Source: Carettochelys insculpta
Lineage: Eukaryota; Chordata; Testudines; Carettochelyidae
Direction of reading: 5' to 3'
Length of the DNA: 64,000 bases
Assembly (NCBI RefSeq): GCF_033958435.1
Contig: NC_134144.1
Location: forward strand, 10,162,010 to 10,226,009
Shown here: piece after piece, positions 36,801-51,800 of the stretch
Numbering within the stretch: position 1 is the first letter of the stretch
How the letters are laid out: every line of letters starts with the position of its first letter
Made by a program: the position numbers and the translations under genes
Notes under the pieces: generated by a model
The model's input: only the letters and a program-made list of their open reading frames with translations
Databases searched by the model: none
What the model was told of the DNA's origin: nothing

Positions 36801-39800
36801 CTGAAGAAATTTTATTCTAGGTTACAGGACATGAACTGTGAATGTTCTATGAATATTTTACCTGAGAAACCAAGTTATGGTGAATTGGAAAAGCGCATGA
36901 GCCTGATTTGCTGTTGAACAATATAGAGGATAAACCCCTTCACTGGGCTGAAAAGAAATGCCCACCCCATAGAGTAAGAAGTGGAGAAGGTGCACACTGA
37001 CAGCTGTGACCTATTAGGCAGCGAAAGCGTGGTGCTGACAGCTGGGTTTTACTAACATGGAAGCCACAGAGTTAAACTAGTTTTAATCATGGTGGGAAAT
37101 TTTTGCAAAATTTCACTGACGAACACAAGGCTTATCAGACAATTTTGCAAAAATTCGTTCATTCAGTTGCATGTATTTGGCTCCCACAGCTGTATTGTCT
37201 CTATAGGAATCAGAGATAGTAAAAATTTGTGGGGAGGGGAGTTTTTCCAGTGAAATACAACAAATCTAAAACAGGTCTACAGAGAAAGAAAATGCCATTT
37301 TATAAGGTACCTTTCAGAACAGAATCACATTTTAAAACAGGGTTGATCCTCTGCTAACACTTTGTTCTCCAGGCTAAAAAGCTTGTCATCCATTCGTAAG
37401 CAGAATCAATCAGGAGCAAAAGAAAGAAGTTAAATTAATTGTTTAATTTATTCGCAGTGGATGGAAAGCATCCCAAGCAAAAGTACAGAACAAAACCTAT
37501 GCACCACTTAAGACCTCAAAAAAACATAAAACTTTAGCAATTCATAGTATTTTCATTATCCCCCTTGAATTTCCCATAATGAATTAATTGACCTGCTTGA
37601 TTTGTAATTCTGCGTGACAAACTGCTTACAGAAATCATTTGAAGGCTAAATATAAAATAGTGCATTGTGGAACAAAATGAGAAATAACAGGAGTATTTTC
37701 TAAGCTTCATACTCAACGTACCTACAACCTACCCTGAAAAGTGACTCTGCAAAGATAGCATTGCTACGTTCCATGTTTATGGTCTCAGAAGTTCCAAATA
37801 AAATACTCCCTGTATTCAGTTTTCTTTTTCAAATAAACAAATATTAACTGCCCATCACAAATGAGGAGCTTTGGAAAAAAGCAGAACAAGAACCACTGGA
37901 TGTTCAAATCAAGAGAAGAAAGTAGAGATGGCTAAGCCACAGCCGAAAGTGTACCCTTTTTCACCTCTATGTGGAGGCCCTGGACATAATATAACCTAAA
38001 TTACTCTCCCACAGCTATACTGGCTCCACAGGAGTCAGAAATAGTAAAATCTTATGGGGAGGGGATGTTTTCCAATGAAATAAAGCAGATCTGAAACAGG
38101 TTATGGCAAAGGAAAATGCCATTTTCTAGAGTACCATTCAGAACAGACTCAAATTTTAAAACAGAGTTTCAGATGGGAGCAAATCATGTTACAGTTTGTA
38201 ATATCATAGCATAAAAACTGAAAGCAAAAATGTACTTTCACTATAATCTTTTTGTTTTTGTGTTTGTGCAGAGCCTGGCATAGTGTAGGTTTTGGTCCAT
38301 GACTGTGGTTCTAACCTTTACCCAATACAAAACAAATAATATGGTATATCAAAGCATGTGAATGTAAAAGGACCTGGATTCTTATGAAGTTTTCTTTCAA
38401 TATAACAACGTGGTTTGCACCAGTAGCTTTAGCTTTCACATTCTTAGTTTTATTTTTTGTTTTGTTCTCGGAGTGGAACAGGTTTTATCAAAGCCAGATC
38501 AGCTGCAGCCGCCCTAATTGTTCTCTCAGGAGACAGTCTGCTTCCTAAATACAAAGGTGGGGAAAAACAGACCTTTACACATTGCCTAAGGTACTATGTA
38601 CTGAGTGGTAACGAAATTTCTAATGTATTTTATTTCTACTTAAAAAAGAAAACAGGGTCATAGTGTGCATGCATGAATGTAAGTACATGGGGCCAAAAAT
38701 GACTCTCTTTTGTAGGAAAAATGTTAATGCAGAAGAGTAATATCCATCAAACAATTATTATTATACAGTACCTTTCGTGTAAGCACCTCTGAACAAGTCA
38801 CAGACAACATGATGGCAGTAATAGTTTTCTTAACTGTAGTATATTGAACAGTGCCATAACTAGCTAATTTTGTGCCCGAGACATGAATATAAAATTGGGC
38901 CCCCTCATATTTGTATATTCATAGTAGTTATTTTGAGAAAAAGGGAGAATAAATAATAAATAATAATAATACAATGTTTATTTATTATATCATATTATAG
39001 TTATGAGATATGCATAAACAATCAATTCACATACAGTGTATTTGAACCCCCTTAACTATGCTCCCAAAGCAAGTGCCTCACTCGCCCTTGTTACAGCTCA
39101 GATATTGTTGTGTGCAATTGTTGCTATGTAGCTCTTGTTGGAAATAAGCTGCATTAAGAATCTTCTAGCTCTGCCAGAATTCCAAGGCTGTTTTCTCTTG
39201 TCCATTGCAGCTTTGTTTCAACTTTATGCTGATCCTGATGGGAAGGGGACCCTGATCACTCGGAGTGCCATGAGGAGCCTCTTAACAGACTTACATCAGG
39301 TAACGTTTCTGCTAGTCCATAAGTAGAATAGAAAAATGTACATAACTACAAGTAGTAAAGTGGTCGTGAAAGGGCTAATTGGGTTACCCTGAATATTATG
39401 GGATGGATCTCTGCTTCAACCCTTATTTCCTGTTTGGTAAGATGGGGGATTTTCCCTTCTCTCTGTTACGCTACTGGTGAATAAAGCAGCAAGTTCCCAG
39501 CCTGCAGCCTTGTGAATAGAGAGTTTGTTTTGTTGAACTGAGTAGTCCTTTTGCAAAACTGGCTGAAGTCAGTGGGGTTCCGTGTAAGCACAGGGATCTG
39601 CCACACAAATCAGTCACTGGATCATGGCTTCAGTGTTAAATCCTGTTGTCTTCACTCTGTCAAAATTCCCATTCATATCAGTGTCTCTTCAGCTTGCATT
39701 TTGGCTCCATTCATGGCAGCCAAGTCCTGCAGGTAGTTCCAAGAGCACAGAGTTGCACCTGTACAGAATCTTGCATAGCTTTAGCGGTCATGGTGTCAAA

Positions 39801-42800
39801 AGGGGCTTCATGCAGGCGATGTCCATCTGTCTGGTGCTGCTTGCTGGGTTAGGACTGTAGCTACTTAGACTATAAGGTCCTTGGGGAAGGGCCTTTTTTT
39901 GGTTCTGTGTTTGTCCAGGGCCTAGCACAATGGGGTCTTGGTCCATGATTGGGGCTCCTGAGGGGCTAGGATAGCACAAATAATAAATAGGAGCTGTAGA
40001 CAGGCATTACTCATTGGCATGACTCAGAGAATGGCCTCCAAGAAGCTCCTCAACCAGGTGATACTGTCGCATGTGGGGGTTAAGGTGGGGTTTTGTTCCA
40101 CTTCAGTGTGTTTAGGAAAACATGAAGTGTCTATGCTGGAATAAAGGAGGATGTCCCACCACTGGGTTCAGTACTTTGACCCAATAGCTCAATCTGCTAA
40201 CTGGTTTCAAATTACAGGGCCACAGGCATCATTTTGACACATACTGAGGTTTGAAATTACACTGGCATCATGTGTCTAAATTAAAACACTCTTTCCCCCA
40301 CGACAAGAAAAAATGGCTTTTCCATTAACACCTTCGCTTCTGTGCTGTCACCACCCTCATGTAACACAGTGATGACAGCTGTCTTTTAACACAGCAGTTC
40401 TGAACAGCTGTCTTTCTTCTTGACGTAGATCCCAACTGTTGTCGGGGAAAGCTGTGGTCTGTCTTGTGTGGAAATTGCTATTCAGAGCTGCTTCCATGGG
40501 GTAAGTAGAATTCAGATATCCTTGGGAAGTGACCAGGAATGTTGCTGACTGATTGTAATTGCCAACGTATCACATTACAGCAAGTAAAGTTACCTCATTT
40601 GGAGGGGCAAGCTTGCTTCCCGATTCCACTTGACAAACATCTGACACCAATAGAGAAGAATACTCAGTAAGGTGCTAGCATGGACCCCCCTGCACCTTTG
40701 TGGAGACCCTGTGAAGCTAGTGGTATTCTACAAGGGTGGAGTCTGTGCTACCATGTCCTGATCTAGGATGAGGTCTTATACTGACCTGTGACACAGGTAA
40801 TAAGTCTATTTAAATAAGTAACTAAACCAGAGATTGATATTCTTTTTGAGGTTCTGAACTCAGCAATTGGAGAAGAGAAATTCCTGTTTTGGCTACAATC
40901 TGAACCTGGCCTTCTCCTGTGGCTTCCTACCTGTTATAGATTATCAGCCACTGAAATGGTTACACATCACGTTCAATGTAGCGTCTGCAAGAATTTCCCC
41001 ATCACTGGGCTAAGGTACAGCATACGTACTATGAAGCATTATTTGTAGTGTGTAGAGAGCATCCTGATCAGTGTTTTACACGGACACAATGGCTACATCT
41101 ACACTTTCACAAAACTTCTCAATGGCCATGTAAATGGCCAAATTGAAGATTACTAATGAGGCGCTGAAATGCATATTCAGCACCTCAGTAGCATGCCGCT
41201 GGCCACAGCTCTTCGAAATTGCTGCGTTTTGCTCCCATGTGGCCCGTCCAGATGGGGGCCCTTTTCAAAAGAGCCCTGCCGACTTCAAAATTCCCTTATT
41301 CCTAGGAGCCCTATGGTTAAAATGTCGGTTATTTGAGAGTTCTGGATAATAGAATACTGGATATGAAAGAGTTTACTCTACTTTGTAGCCATCATGTCTT
41401 TTCATTAATAAATCTTGTTTTGCCTTCTGTGGTAAGTTAGCTATACTATCCTTTACATCCATGCCAGTAAAAATAATTCTGAGTATTAAAGGAGTGCTAC
41501 CAGGTAGTTAGGACCCAAAATAAAAACAAATGAAAAATAAATGTCAAAAGCTCAACATTAATTTAAATATTCTCAAGAAAATAAATTGTAATCTGCTTTT
41601 GAATAGGCTATGTGATGTTGGTTGAGAATTGTTTTTAAAAGCTCTTTTTCAAATACCCAACAAGCTGTGTGAGGGAACCAGGATCCCAGGAGCTGTATAA
41701 GTATTGGAAGTCCAGTGAGGGCTGCACACAGAGCAGTTAGTTCTCCATCCTAGTCGAGCTGTAATAGAGCTTCTAGCTTTTTTCCACATTAGGTTAAATG
41801 AACCATTTCTTGTTGGGCTTTATTTTTTTTATTGCGGGGAGACTCTTCTTTTTAACAACAACATTTCAGAGAAATTTGAATCAAAAGCTTTTTGAACTTA
41901 AAAATAACATTTCAAAATCTTGAAAACATATGTCTGTTTTTTTTACTGAAACAATTGTATCCTAATTACCGAAAAAGTTTCAGTTGACTTAAATCTGCAT
42001 TTTTAATTGAAAAAAGTTTCAGCTGAAAAGCTTCACTTTGCTATTGCCTGATCCCCAGCAAAGGAGTGAATTGCAGCTTCTTCTTTGAGTTTTTACTCAC
42101 ATCATTTCAACTTAGATATGTGTTCTTGCCACATGCACTGAAGCCAGAAGATTTCCCCTTAGCAGTATCCAGAGTGGACTGGCTCTGATGCCCTCTTGAG
42201 TGGCACACCCATGCCACAGTATATAGGGCATCACCAGCCCTTCCCACGCTCAATTACTTCTTGCCACCAGTGACAGTGCTTGGAACTGAGCTGCTATGGC
42301 TACTACTAATTATCTGGTTCCCTGTACATAGTTTCCCATTGTTGTACTACTTATCAATGTTTAGAAAAAAACTTGTGAAGTCTGTTTGGGATGTTGCCTT
42401 GGGACAGGGCATGCCTTGGTCCCTTGGCTTCAGGGTGTGTTTTTGCTCCTGAATGGGCTCCTGCCAATGCCCGTTAGTGATCCTCACCATAGCTGTTTAC
42501 GGTGCTTGGGAGAGGAAGCTGGTAGTTGACATGGCCCCCACCATCCCCTGCAGTCTCATGAGATTCACTGCACAGCTGTTCTGCTCCACATATTCAGCTA
42601 TCCAGTCCTCCCTCTGAACCTGAGACACAGACGGACTCAAACAATATTGTCTTCCCACCAAATTGGTCAAAATTGTCGTCCCAGCAGAGCCACTTGGTTA
42701 TCACAGGGCTGTTCAAATGTCCTGACTATTTCCCCTTCCACCCATGCTGTTTGGGGTGCATGTGCCCCCTTGTATCCCACCCCACACATTGTCCCTGGGG

Positions 42801-45800
42801 TCAAGGGAAGATGTCTGAGAGAAGACTAGACTGCATGAGATGGCAGTGATCAAACCAGGACAGGGAATTTTACTGTTACACTTTTATGGCAATGTTAATT
42901 TGCATTACTAACTTAAATTACTGACTTAAGTTTTTCCAAAATCATAGGTCCTACTGTGTTCTAGTATGCTCCACCATGCTTTATGCTGGATATTGTGGCT
43001 CACAATGACTTGTATTTAGAGATCAAGTGAAGCATGTGATACATAAGGAAAAAGTACAAAAAATGGCATAATGAATAACTATTGCTTCTGTAAATGAAAT
43101 TCAGTGCATCGGTTATGAGCTATAAAAAGTACTAGAACATCAGCACCTGATCAATGAGTCTTGTTTTGATTAACTCCTTGTCTCTCCCCTAGCTGCAGGA
43201 AACCTTTTCTACGTTGACAGTATCTATCAGTAAAGCTTGGGTTTTGGGTGAACTGATTTTTCACAAAATATGCCAAATTTGATGACTAGGGTTGGTTTCA
43301 AAGTGTCAGACTACAAAAAGCTTTTGGAAAAGAGAAAAAGTGACATTTTCAAACTAGAAAGTTTCAGTTTTGAGTCAAACAACTTTTTGTTTTGAAGTTT
43401 CAGTAAATTTATTCCAAAAGGAAAAAAAATCCAAAGGTGAAAATAAAAATAAAATGTTTTAAAATGATCAAAATTAATTTTTTCAGTTGGCTCAAATGAA
43501 AACCTTTTTTCAGATGTTCAGTTTGTGCAAATTCAGGATTCTGACTTTTAGTCTGATTTGCGACAGAAAAATTTCCAATATTTCAGATTTTCTTGGATCA
43601 AGAAAACTGTTGCCTGCCCAGCTCTGTTGCCTGCTCAGCTCTGTCTATATCATCAAACATTCATGGATGTTCATTTGCAAGCTCCCAATCCTCCTGTGTG
43701 AAGTTGCCAGTCCTGGGAAGTTAATCTTATTCTTTCCGTTTTCCCTGACAGGTATCGCTGTCTGAAGTGCCTGAATTTTGATCTTTGCCAAGTCTGCTTC
43801 TTCACTGACCGTCACAGAAAACCACACAAGAGGTCACATCCTGTGATGGAGTACTGTGGGCAGGTACCATGCCAATTTACTGTCTCATCTGCTTGCTTGC
43901 TTGCTTGCCCTATTGCTGTGAATGGGTAGACTCTTGCCTATGATGATTTGTAAGAGAGATCACCCACAAGAAGTACATCCTGCCTTGCTGCCCAGCAAAT
44001 TCAGGTGAGTGGAAGAAGAAAGTGTGTGTGTGCGGGGGGTGGTAAAGTTTAGAATTTTTGCTCTATCTTGTGATATACCTTCTAGTCATGTGGAACACTA
44101 AGGAGTAAAACTTGACCCGTGGTATGTCAGGTCACCGACTGCAAGCAGCCACCACCCAATTTTTGGACCTGTGGAAGGGGTGCTTGCAAGACATTGGCCG
44201 TGTCTACACTAGCCCCAAACTTCGAAATGGCCATACAAATGCCATTTTGAAGTTTACTAATGAAGTGCTGAAATGCATATTCAGCACCTCATTAGTATAC
44301 GGGCAGCCACGGTGCTTTGAAATTGACGCGGCTCGCCGCCACGCGGCTCATCCAGACCAGGCTCCTTTTCGGAAGGACCCCGGCTACTTTGAAGTTCCCT
44401 TATTGCTATGAGCAGATGGGAATAAGGGAACTTCAAAGCAGGCAGGGTCCTTTCAAATAGGGGCCCCGTCTGAATGAGCTGCGCGGCGGCGAGCCGCGTC
44501 AATTTCGAAGCACCGGGGCTGCCTGCATGCTAATGAGGCACTGAATATGTATTTCAGCGCTTCATTAGTAAACTTCAAAATGGCCATTTACATGGCCATT
44601 TCGAAGTTTGGGGCTAGTGTAGACATAGCCATTGTGGTTTTGTTGAGGAGGTGATATAGGGAAGAGAACTTGGCCCATGGCTGGTGGAGACGTGCATCAT
44701 TGCCCCTTCATTCCAGCCCACCGTGTGCCCATTCAGGAGCTAATGCAATCTAAAGCTGTGCAAACGCCTCGGCAAAGATTCTTCTAGTTGGTTTATCAAT
44801 CTTTGCCGTTAAGACAAGGTCCCGGGGCTGTGCTTGCCAAGAGAATTCCTTTTTCATCCTGGTTTCAGTGAAGGTGTGAAGATAGGAGTGTGAAGGCAGA
44901 CAGGCAAGGAGACTGCTCCTCAGTTATAGGTTACCACACTCTTCAAAAAAATCAACACTCTCAGAAGAAGAATGTATTAAATGGAATAGACTGTTTCAGT
45001 AACAAGTAGGTGGCACAATCAGATGCAAGGTGTGACAAAAATATACAGTGAATAAGAACCTGAAAACTGATCCAAAGGAAAATCCCTGCATCAACCCCTC
45101 TGAAATCAGCGAGGTCCCAGAAAACCATATGACTCCAGCCAGCGAGATCAGCTTTGAAGAATGAGGGTCTTAAGCTATGTTACCATTAGAAAATCAGCAC
45201 TGTTTGAAAGCAGTTGACACTCATAGTCTTTAAGTGAAATTGAATACGGACTTTACCGTGCCCAACAGCTGATTCAGAAAGTACGCAGTAGCTCGGGTGA
45301 AAGCAGGATAAGTGGCAACTGAACTGATATAGTCCAATTTACTTGGCCTTCTTCTACCCCTCACACCAATGTTTGAAATGCCAGTGCTGTTTTTCTTTAT
45401 CACAGTGATACCTTATGGTAGTTTTATCATCAGTGTAGGTAATAAATAGAAGGTACATACATGGGTTGCATTATTTTTTCCTGTTTGCTCTTTCCCAATG
45501 GCGTTGTAGATGTACTAGGTCCATAATGAGCCTGAAACACTCCCAGCTCAGAATGGCAGCATTTCACACCTACTTTGTACAGCAGGAAAGTGAACAAGTA
45601 GGCTGTTTGTGGTCTTCCAAGCACATGCATTAAAACATCCATAGGAGGGACAGTAGGTTCATCCCTAGCTATAAAACAAAATCATACTAAATGTGAGTGT
45701 ACTTTTAAGTTCCAAGCAAACTAGGGAAGGGCAACTAAAACTAGCCACCATCCACAAAACTCTACAGCAAGGGTCAGCAGCCCACTGGCACACATGCCAA

Positions 45801-48800
45801 GAGCGGCACATGAGCTGATTTTCATTGGCATGTGAGATGGGGCTCCTCCCCCAGGCAGCTGGGAGCTTGCTGAAAGCCATGCTGCCTGTGGATTAACAAA
45901 AAATGAGCTAATGCAACCAACCACCACCTAAACAGTAGAGCTCTGCATTTTTATTTATTAATGAAGCTGTTGTAAGTAGGACTACTAGTGACTTTTAAAA
46001 GTATCACTGGTGTTCAGACCATACACAGAGTCAAATTTTGTCACTCCTCAGCAAGGTTGCTGACCCCTGGTCTACATTAACATTTTCTTTCCACTGGATG
46101 TAGAGAAGAATATAGCGTCACTCACCTGTGTCTGGGACTGTGCTGACTGGCTGCTTGTTGCTTCCGACCAGTGCTTGTTTTAACTCCATTCCCTTCTCTA
46201 TTGCATGTCGCTCCAGCAGATGTCAGCAAAGGAAAATGCAAAGATCTTTTTTCGCACTCTCAGAAACAACCTGCTTCAAGAGCGCTGCAGAAGAAAGGAG
46301 GCTCAGAGAAGGCAGATGCTGGAAATGTTTTGGGAAGTCCCCTCCCTCCATCATGAGCAAGCACAGTGAGTGTCAGTCCCAGTGTATTTATACCACCTGT
46401 GTGGTGAATTTTCGGAGACCAGACACCTGCAAACTGCAGCACGTTCACTACCTACATCCAACAGTACTAAAACAGAAACAGTTTGGAAAATGAGTTACTT
46501 GACTTTGTCCTTGAATGACTGCAATTTGATGGATGAAATATGGATTGGTGATCAGTCCATAAAACACAAATTAAGATTACAAAGTAGAAAGGTTGAAACT
46601 GTATGGTTCTTTCCATACTTTTTAAAAAACTATCACTCATCTGAAACAAATCTTGGCATAATATATTGATATTGTTTCCACAAAGTAACCGTTACAGCCT
46701 GTGGGGTCAGTGATCAACAATCTTTTCCGTGTCATGACTTCCTGTCATGGCAGAAAGTTTTGTAGATTCCTGCTCCTTTCAAACTGTAGCAAATATGAAG
46801 GGGGTTACCAGGCCTGCTGACGGGGGTGGTGGGGGGGAGAAGGGGAAGGAGGTAATTGCCCAGGGACATGGCAATTTGAAAAGGCCTGGGAGCACCCCAG
46901 TCATTGGCACTCTAGCTCTGCAGAAAAGTTTCTCTTGATTGAAAAGAGCTTTTGATATGCTCCATGCTGGTTCTGGGGCAGGTTACTCGGCCTCATAACC
47001 TGCTCTTTCAATCATGAAATGCTGCTGTGGCTTTTTGCAGAGGAGATAGGTTGGGGCTGGGGAAAGAAGGGAGGCACAGTGCAGCTGCTCTGGGGCTCAT
47101 CCCAGTATATGCAGGACCGGCCCAGGGCTGTTCTACTGGTGGTGGAGGGTCCGTAGGGATTTCTCCTGGCAGCGGGGAGGCTTGTGTGTGGGACCAAAGG
47201 CCCACTGATTTCTGCCCTGGGGCCCAGAATTGCTGTCTGTGGACCTGGTGGTCACAATGGCCCATACAATGAAAACACATGAGAAAAGCATTTTGTCAAA
47301 TCTAACAAACTTCCAAAGGAGAAATGTTAAAACATTCTATCGGGCTTGGGTTTGATATAGTAATTGTGGAACTGTTGTGTTGCCAACAAGTAGAAACGAA
47401 AGCTGAGCTTTTAGTTAAGGCTTTGGGTTTGGATTCAAAAGTTCTGGGTTTAATTTCCAGCTCTGATAGTGACGTGTGACCTTGAATAAGTCACTTAATT
47501 TCTCCGAATCTCAGTTTTCCATCTGAAGGTGGGAACAACAATTCTTCTTTTGTCTATCTTGAAGGATAGTCTGTTTGACATTTCAGATGTTGGCATTGGG
47601 TGAGGGTTGGGGAGTAGGGAAAGACAATGTGAAAGATGGGTTATAACCATTCAGTTGCCACTTATCCTGCTTTCACCTGAGCTATTTAAAATTATTTAAG
47701 GTGAGCATTATGTTTTTCTGGGTACCTGTACAGACCTAACACAATAGGGCCCAGATCTCAGATGGAATTAAAATTATGAGCACTACTCAGAAACAAGCAC
47801 AAATTTATTTTGTTTTTCTTTCCTCCATCCTTCCTAGCATAAGCTCTTTGTGCCATGTTTTTCACATGTAATCTCAGATCCACCTTTGCAATACTTTCTG
47901 CCATACAGTGCTTACCACTGGATAACCCCAGTGAAGTCAAGGGGACTATTCTATGTGCCTTAGACCAATGTTCCCTCTAATTTTTTTCCATCCCTGCATG
48001 GAATAAATTTTGTTATGTGCACCAAGGCATGTGCAGATGTGCACCATCAATAGAAATACGTGCTGACAGCTCTAGGAAGCCCTGGGTGCTCTGCTAATCA
48101 GCTTGGCAGCACCTAAAACTCTTCTGGGCAGCTGCCCAAGTGTTGTACCAAGGATGTTGCCACACCAGAGAGTAGTGGATTTCAGAGGTACAATTTGTAC
48201 ATGAAATAGACAGAAGAGATCTGTTAACCACATATTGGTCCTTAGAACAGAGATGAATTTCTCCCCTGAACAATTGTGTGTATTTGTCTTGCCTATTTGG
48301 CCTGTTCAGTTTGTAGACTTGAATATCCACCAAACAGGTCTTAAATGAAATTGAGTGATGCGTTCACTCTTCTGCACAGGTATGAATTTCACCCTTCCCA
48401 ACAATAAAGAAGTGGAAAATATATTTACTAAACTTTACAGTTCTCCACCACTGTGTAGTGTTATTGCTATTAGAGATTATTATTTTAAATACATTCACAC
48501 TAATGGAGGACCTTAGTTACAGTATGAGAGGTTTGCTGGAGTATAAACAGTGCTGAGTTATTTGACCACTGAGATAATGCTTAAGTAAATGTGCCTTAAC
48601 AATTTAGGGTTACCAAGTTTGAACTTTCGAAAAAGAGGACCCCCCTCCCCCCGTGAGAGGGAGTATATCAGCATCTACCAACTCACGTTGTATTAATATA
48701 CTGTATATACTATAACACATTAATAGAATGTGAGTTGGTAGATACTGCACAGACACACTCCCTCGTAGAGGTGTTCTCATTTTTGAAGGGTCATATATGT

Positions 48801-51800
48801 TTCCTAAGTTTCATTTAGCAACAAAAGAATACTTTTCATGTGAACTTTGTCGTAATCTTTCCCCTAGTCCACAAAGTCCTTTGATAAATTGATGGGTTTT
48901 TGCTGATATCACATTTGGGTAGGATGAGCCCATTGGTGAGGGCAGAATTTTCAGTTACCATTTCAGGTGGCATTAAATGGACCATTAGTACTCTATCCAG
49001 CACAGACTGTGCTGCAGGATTTCTGGCCTTCTAAAACTTTTCTGAGTTGAATTGCCCAGTTTAGTTGGGCTTTTCTGCCAGTGGGTAAGAAGCAGGAGAA
49101 GTTGAAGAGAGAGTGCAGCTGAACTCTTGTTAAAAGGAGGGTGACTGGAATTCTATGTTAGAGACTCTATGATCTCTGTTCAATAAACAAAATAACATCC
49201 ACTATAGATAATCAGTTATTTCAGCCAAATATAGTGTCAGCTAACAGTGGTTATAACTAACCCATAATTCTTGACAGTTATTACTCTGTTGAAAACAGAA
49301 GTTTTATTTATGATTATTCTAGAGCGCAGGGAAAGGAACCTAGGAGGTCTCCTGTTGAGCTTCTCATTTCATTCTCTCCCTATTTTTACTTCCTTTCCTG
49401 GTTTACAGGCCGTCTGCCGAGCTCAGCATCTTCCCGCAGCCTGCCCATCATTACCTGTCTTCCCCAGCATACAGTCCAACCCTATGGTTACCCAAGCACT
49501 TACCTGAAAAGGCACCTGCAATGCAGCTTACTGAGAACAACAACAGGGAACAAGCACAAGACAAGACATCAGCTCAGGTGAGAAGAAAAAAGATGTGACC
49601 GCATTGAACAAATCAGAGTGAATATTCAAAAGGTGTGGAGAGATCGAGACCAATTCTCAATCAGCTTTTAGACTGTCGATTAAATACTGATGCTAGCATG
49701 TTCTCATGGTTAACTTCAATTCTGTTAATTTCTGCTGTTGGAGGGGCGGAGTGAGGGAGCAGGAGACTGTAGGGGAAAATAAATCAGGGACCTGAAAAAT
49801 TGTTAGTTATCCCTCAGTGAACTTGGCTACATTTCAGTCTTGGTGATTGTGGAAGAGTGACTCACTGTTGACCAAGTTACTTTTTAGATCTCCCCACTTT
49901 GGGTAACAAAGAGTCTAATAAATAACAGTGCTGGTGTTCTTACAAAAGGTCTTCAAACCCCTTCTCTCCAGGCTTCCCCTCTCACGGGGCTTAATGCCAC
50001 CTTTCCACTGGCTGGTAAGGAAACCCATGTCCTCCCAACCTAGCTTTGTGTCCAGGTATCCCAGGTTCTGAGCAACAATCGTTTGTTGCATCCCTGGGCC
50101 TGTTCCTACCAACTGTAATTATTATGGCCTGCAGTGATCTGTGCTTCAGGCCCTATTCAGCTCTTCCAGCCTCTCCCTGCTTCTTACTAACCCTGCCCTA
50201 GTGTCTCCCAAAGAAGCTGCTTGTTCTCTGTGCCCTCTGCATTTGAAGCCCCTCAAACTTCAGTCCAATGATCACCTCATCCGTTTTGCCATCACACCCA
50301 TTCTCTACCTGTAAAGACCTCTCTTCAGGAGTAGTCTTTCCACAGAATATGTGAAACAGTGTCAGCCAGCATGTATCAAAAGTAGCAGCTATGAGCATCT
50401 GCAGATGTCAACTTAACAGCACTTCACCTCATAGCCAGACATGCTCATTTCAGAAAAAAAGGTAGAGAAGACTTTTGGGTTCCTGCTGTGTGTTCTTTTT
50501 CCAGCTAGTGAGGTAGCCTGGGCTATAGTCATGCTGGCTATTGATTTTAGTTTCTCCATAGGCTGAAATTTTTTTTGAGGAGCTTTATCCTTCTTTTGTG
50601 TTTTACAATGACCTCATTCAAGGTTTTCAGTTCTGCTTTAAAAAGAGACAGGCTGGAAGTCCTTTAGCCCTGTTTTGTTAGAAGGTAGCTGTAGGATCTT
50701 CCAGACACACTCTGTTAAGATGCTTAGGTGTTCCTGAGGGGGTGTTTCCAGGCACAAGTGGGAAAGTGTGAGTCATAGATAAATTTCTGGACTATCTCTT
50801 AGAAATAAGCTAATACCTCAAGCTAATGACAGTCACTTAACTCAAGACAAAAACTGAGACATGCCCTAAATAGGATATTAATGCTTACAGTAAGGTTTAC
50901 ACAGCAAATATGATTACAGCTGGTACATTGGTAAAATTCAAAACAGAATTTTCTCTCTTTGCTTCTTAGACAATAGCCTCTATTAAAGCAGAATTGTTAA
51001 AAGCTCATGAATCCGTCAACGTCCTTCACTGTGAGAAGAGGTAGGTAGATGTCTTGACAGCAAAGCTGCAGTCTAGAGGAGATAAATATTATAGTATTAA
51101 AAATCAGACAACTTGGATAATTCATTGCTGTAGGTTGAACCTCTCTAGTCTGGCACTCTCTGGTCTGGCAACATCTGTGGTCCATCATTATTTTAGTTAG
51201 CTGGATGTCCATTTATGTGTCTGGCCAAGTTTTCCATGGTCCCCTAAAGATTGTTTACAGCCACAGTCCTGGCTCTTAGTGTTCTGTGCTGTTATTTAGC
51301 TGTAATTTACCCCTAGATGGCTTCTAAGAGGCCAGTAAGCAGGGCAAGTGTTGGTAATGCTGCAAGACAATATAGGCCTCCCATAATCTGGCAAATTCTC
51401 TCATTCGGCAGTGATCAAGTCCCGAGAGTACCAGATGAGAGAACTTCAACCTGTATGTTTTTCCTCCCAGTCCCAACCCTTCATTTTCAACCCCAAACCA
51501 GAACAAATCAAGAGAAAGATTTTTATCCTTGTGGTACATGTTTGTGTATCAGATTTTTTTACAGCTACAGATTGAACCTCTCTAATCCAGAACTCTCTTA
51601 GCCAGCAAACTCCATAATCTGGCATGATTTTAGTTAGCCAGATGACGATTTATCATGGGTGTGGCCAAGTTTCCTGTGGTCCCACAACGTCTGTTTCCAG
51701 CCACCAGTCCTGGCTCTCAGTGTTCTGTGCTGTTATGTAGCTGTACTTTACTCTAAATGTCTTCTGAGGCCGGTAAGCAGTGCAAGTGTTGGTAATGTGC

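Noticed and set aside
43899..44035. Short (CTTG)n and (GT)n tracts as regulatory elements
   Set aside because: Simple repeats only; nothing else supports a regulatory role.
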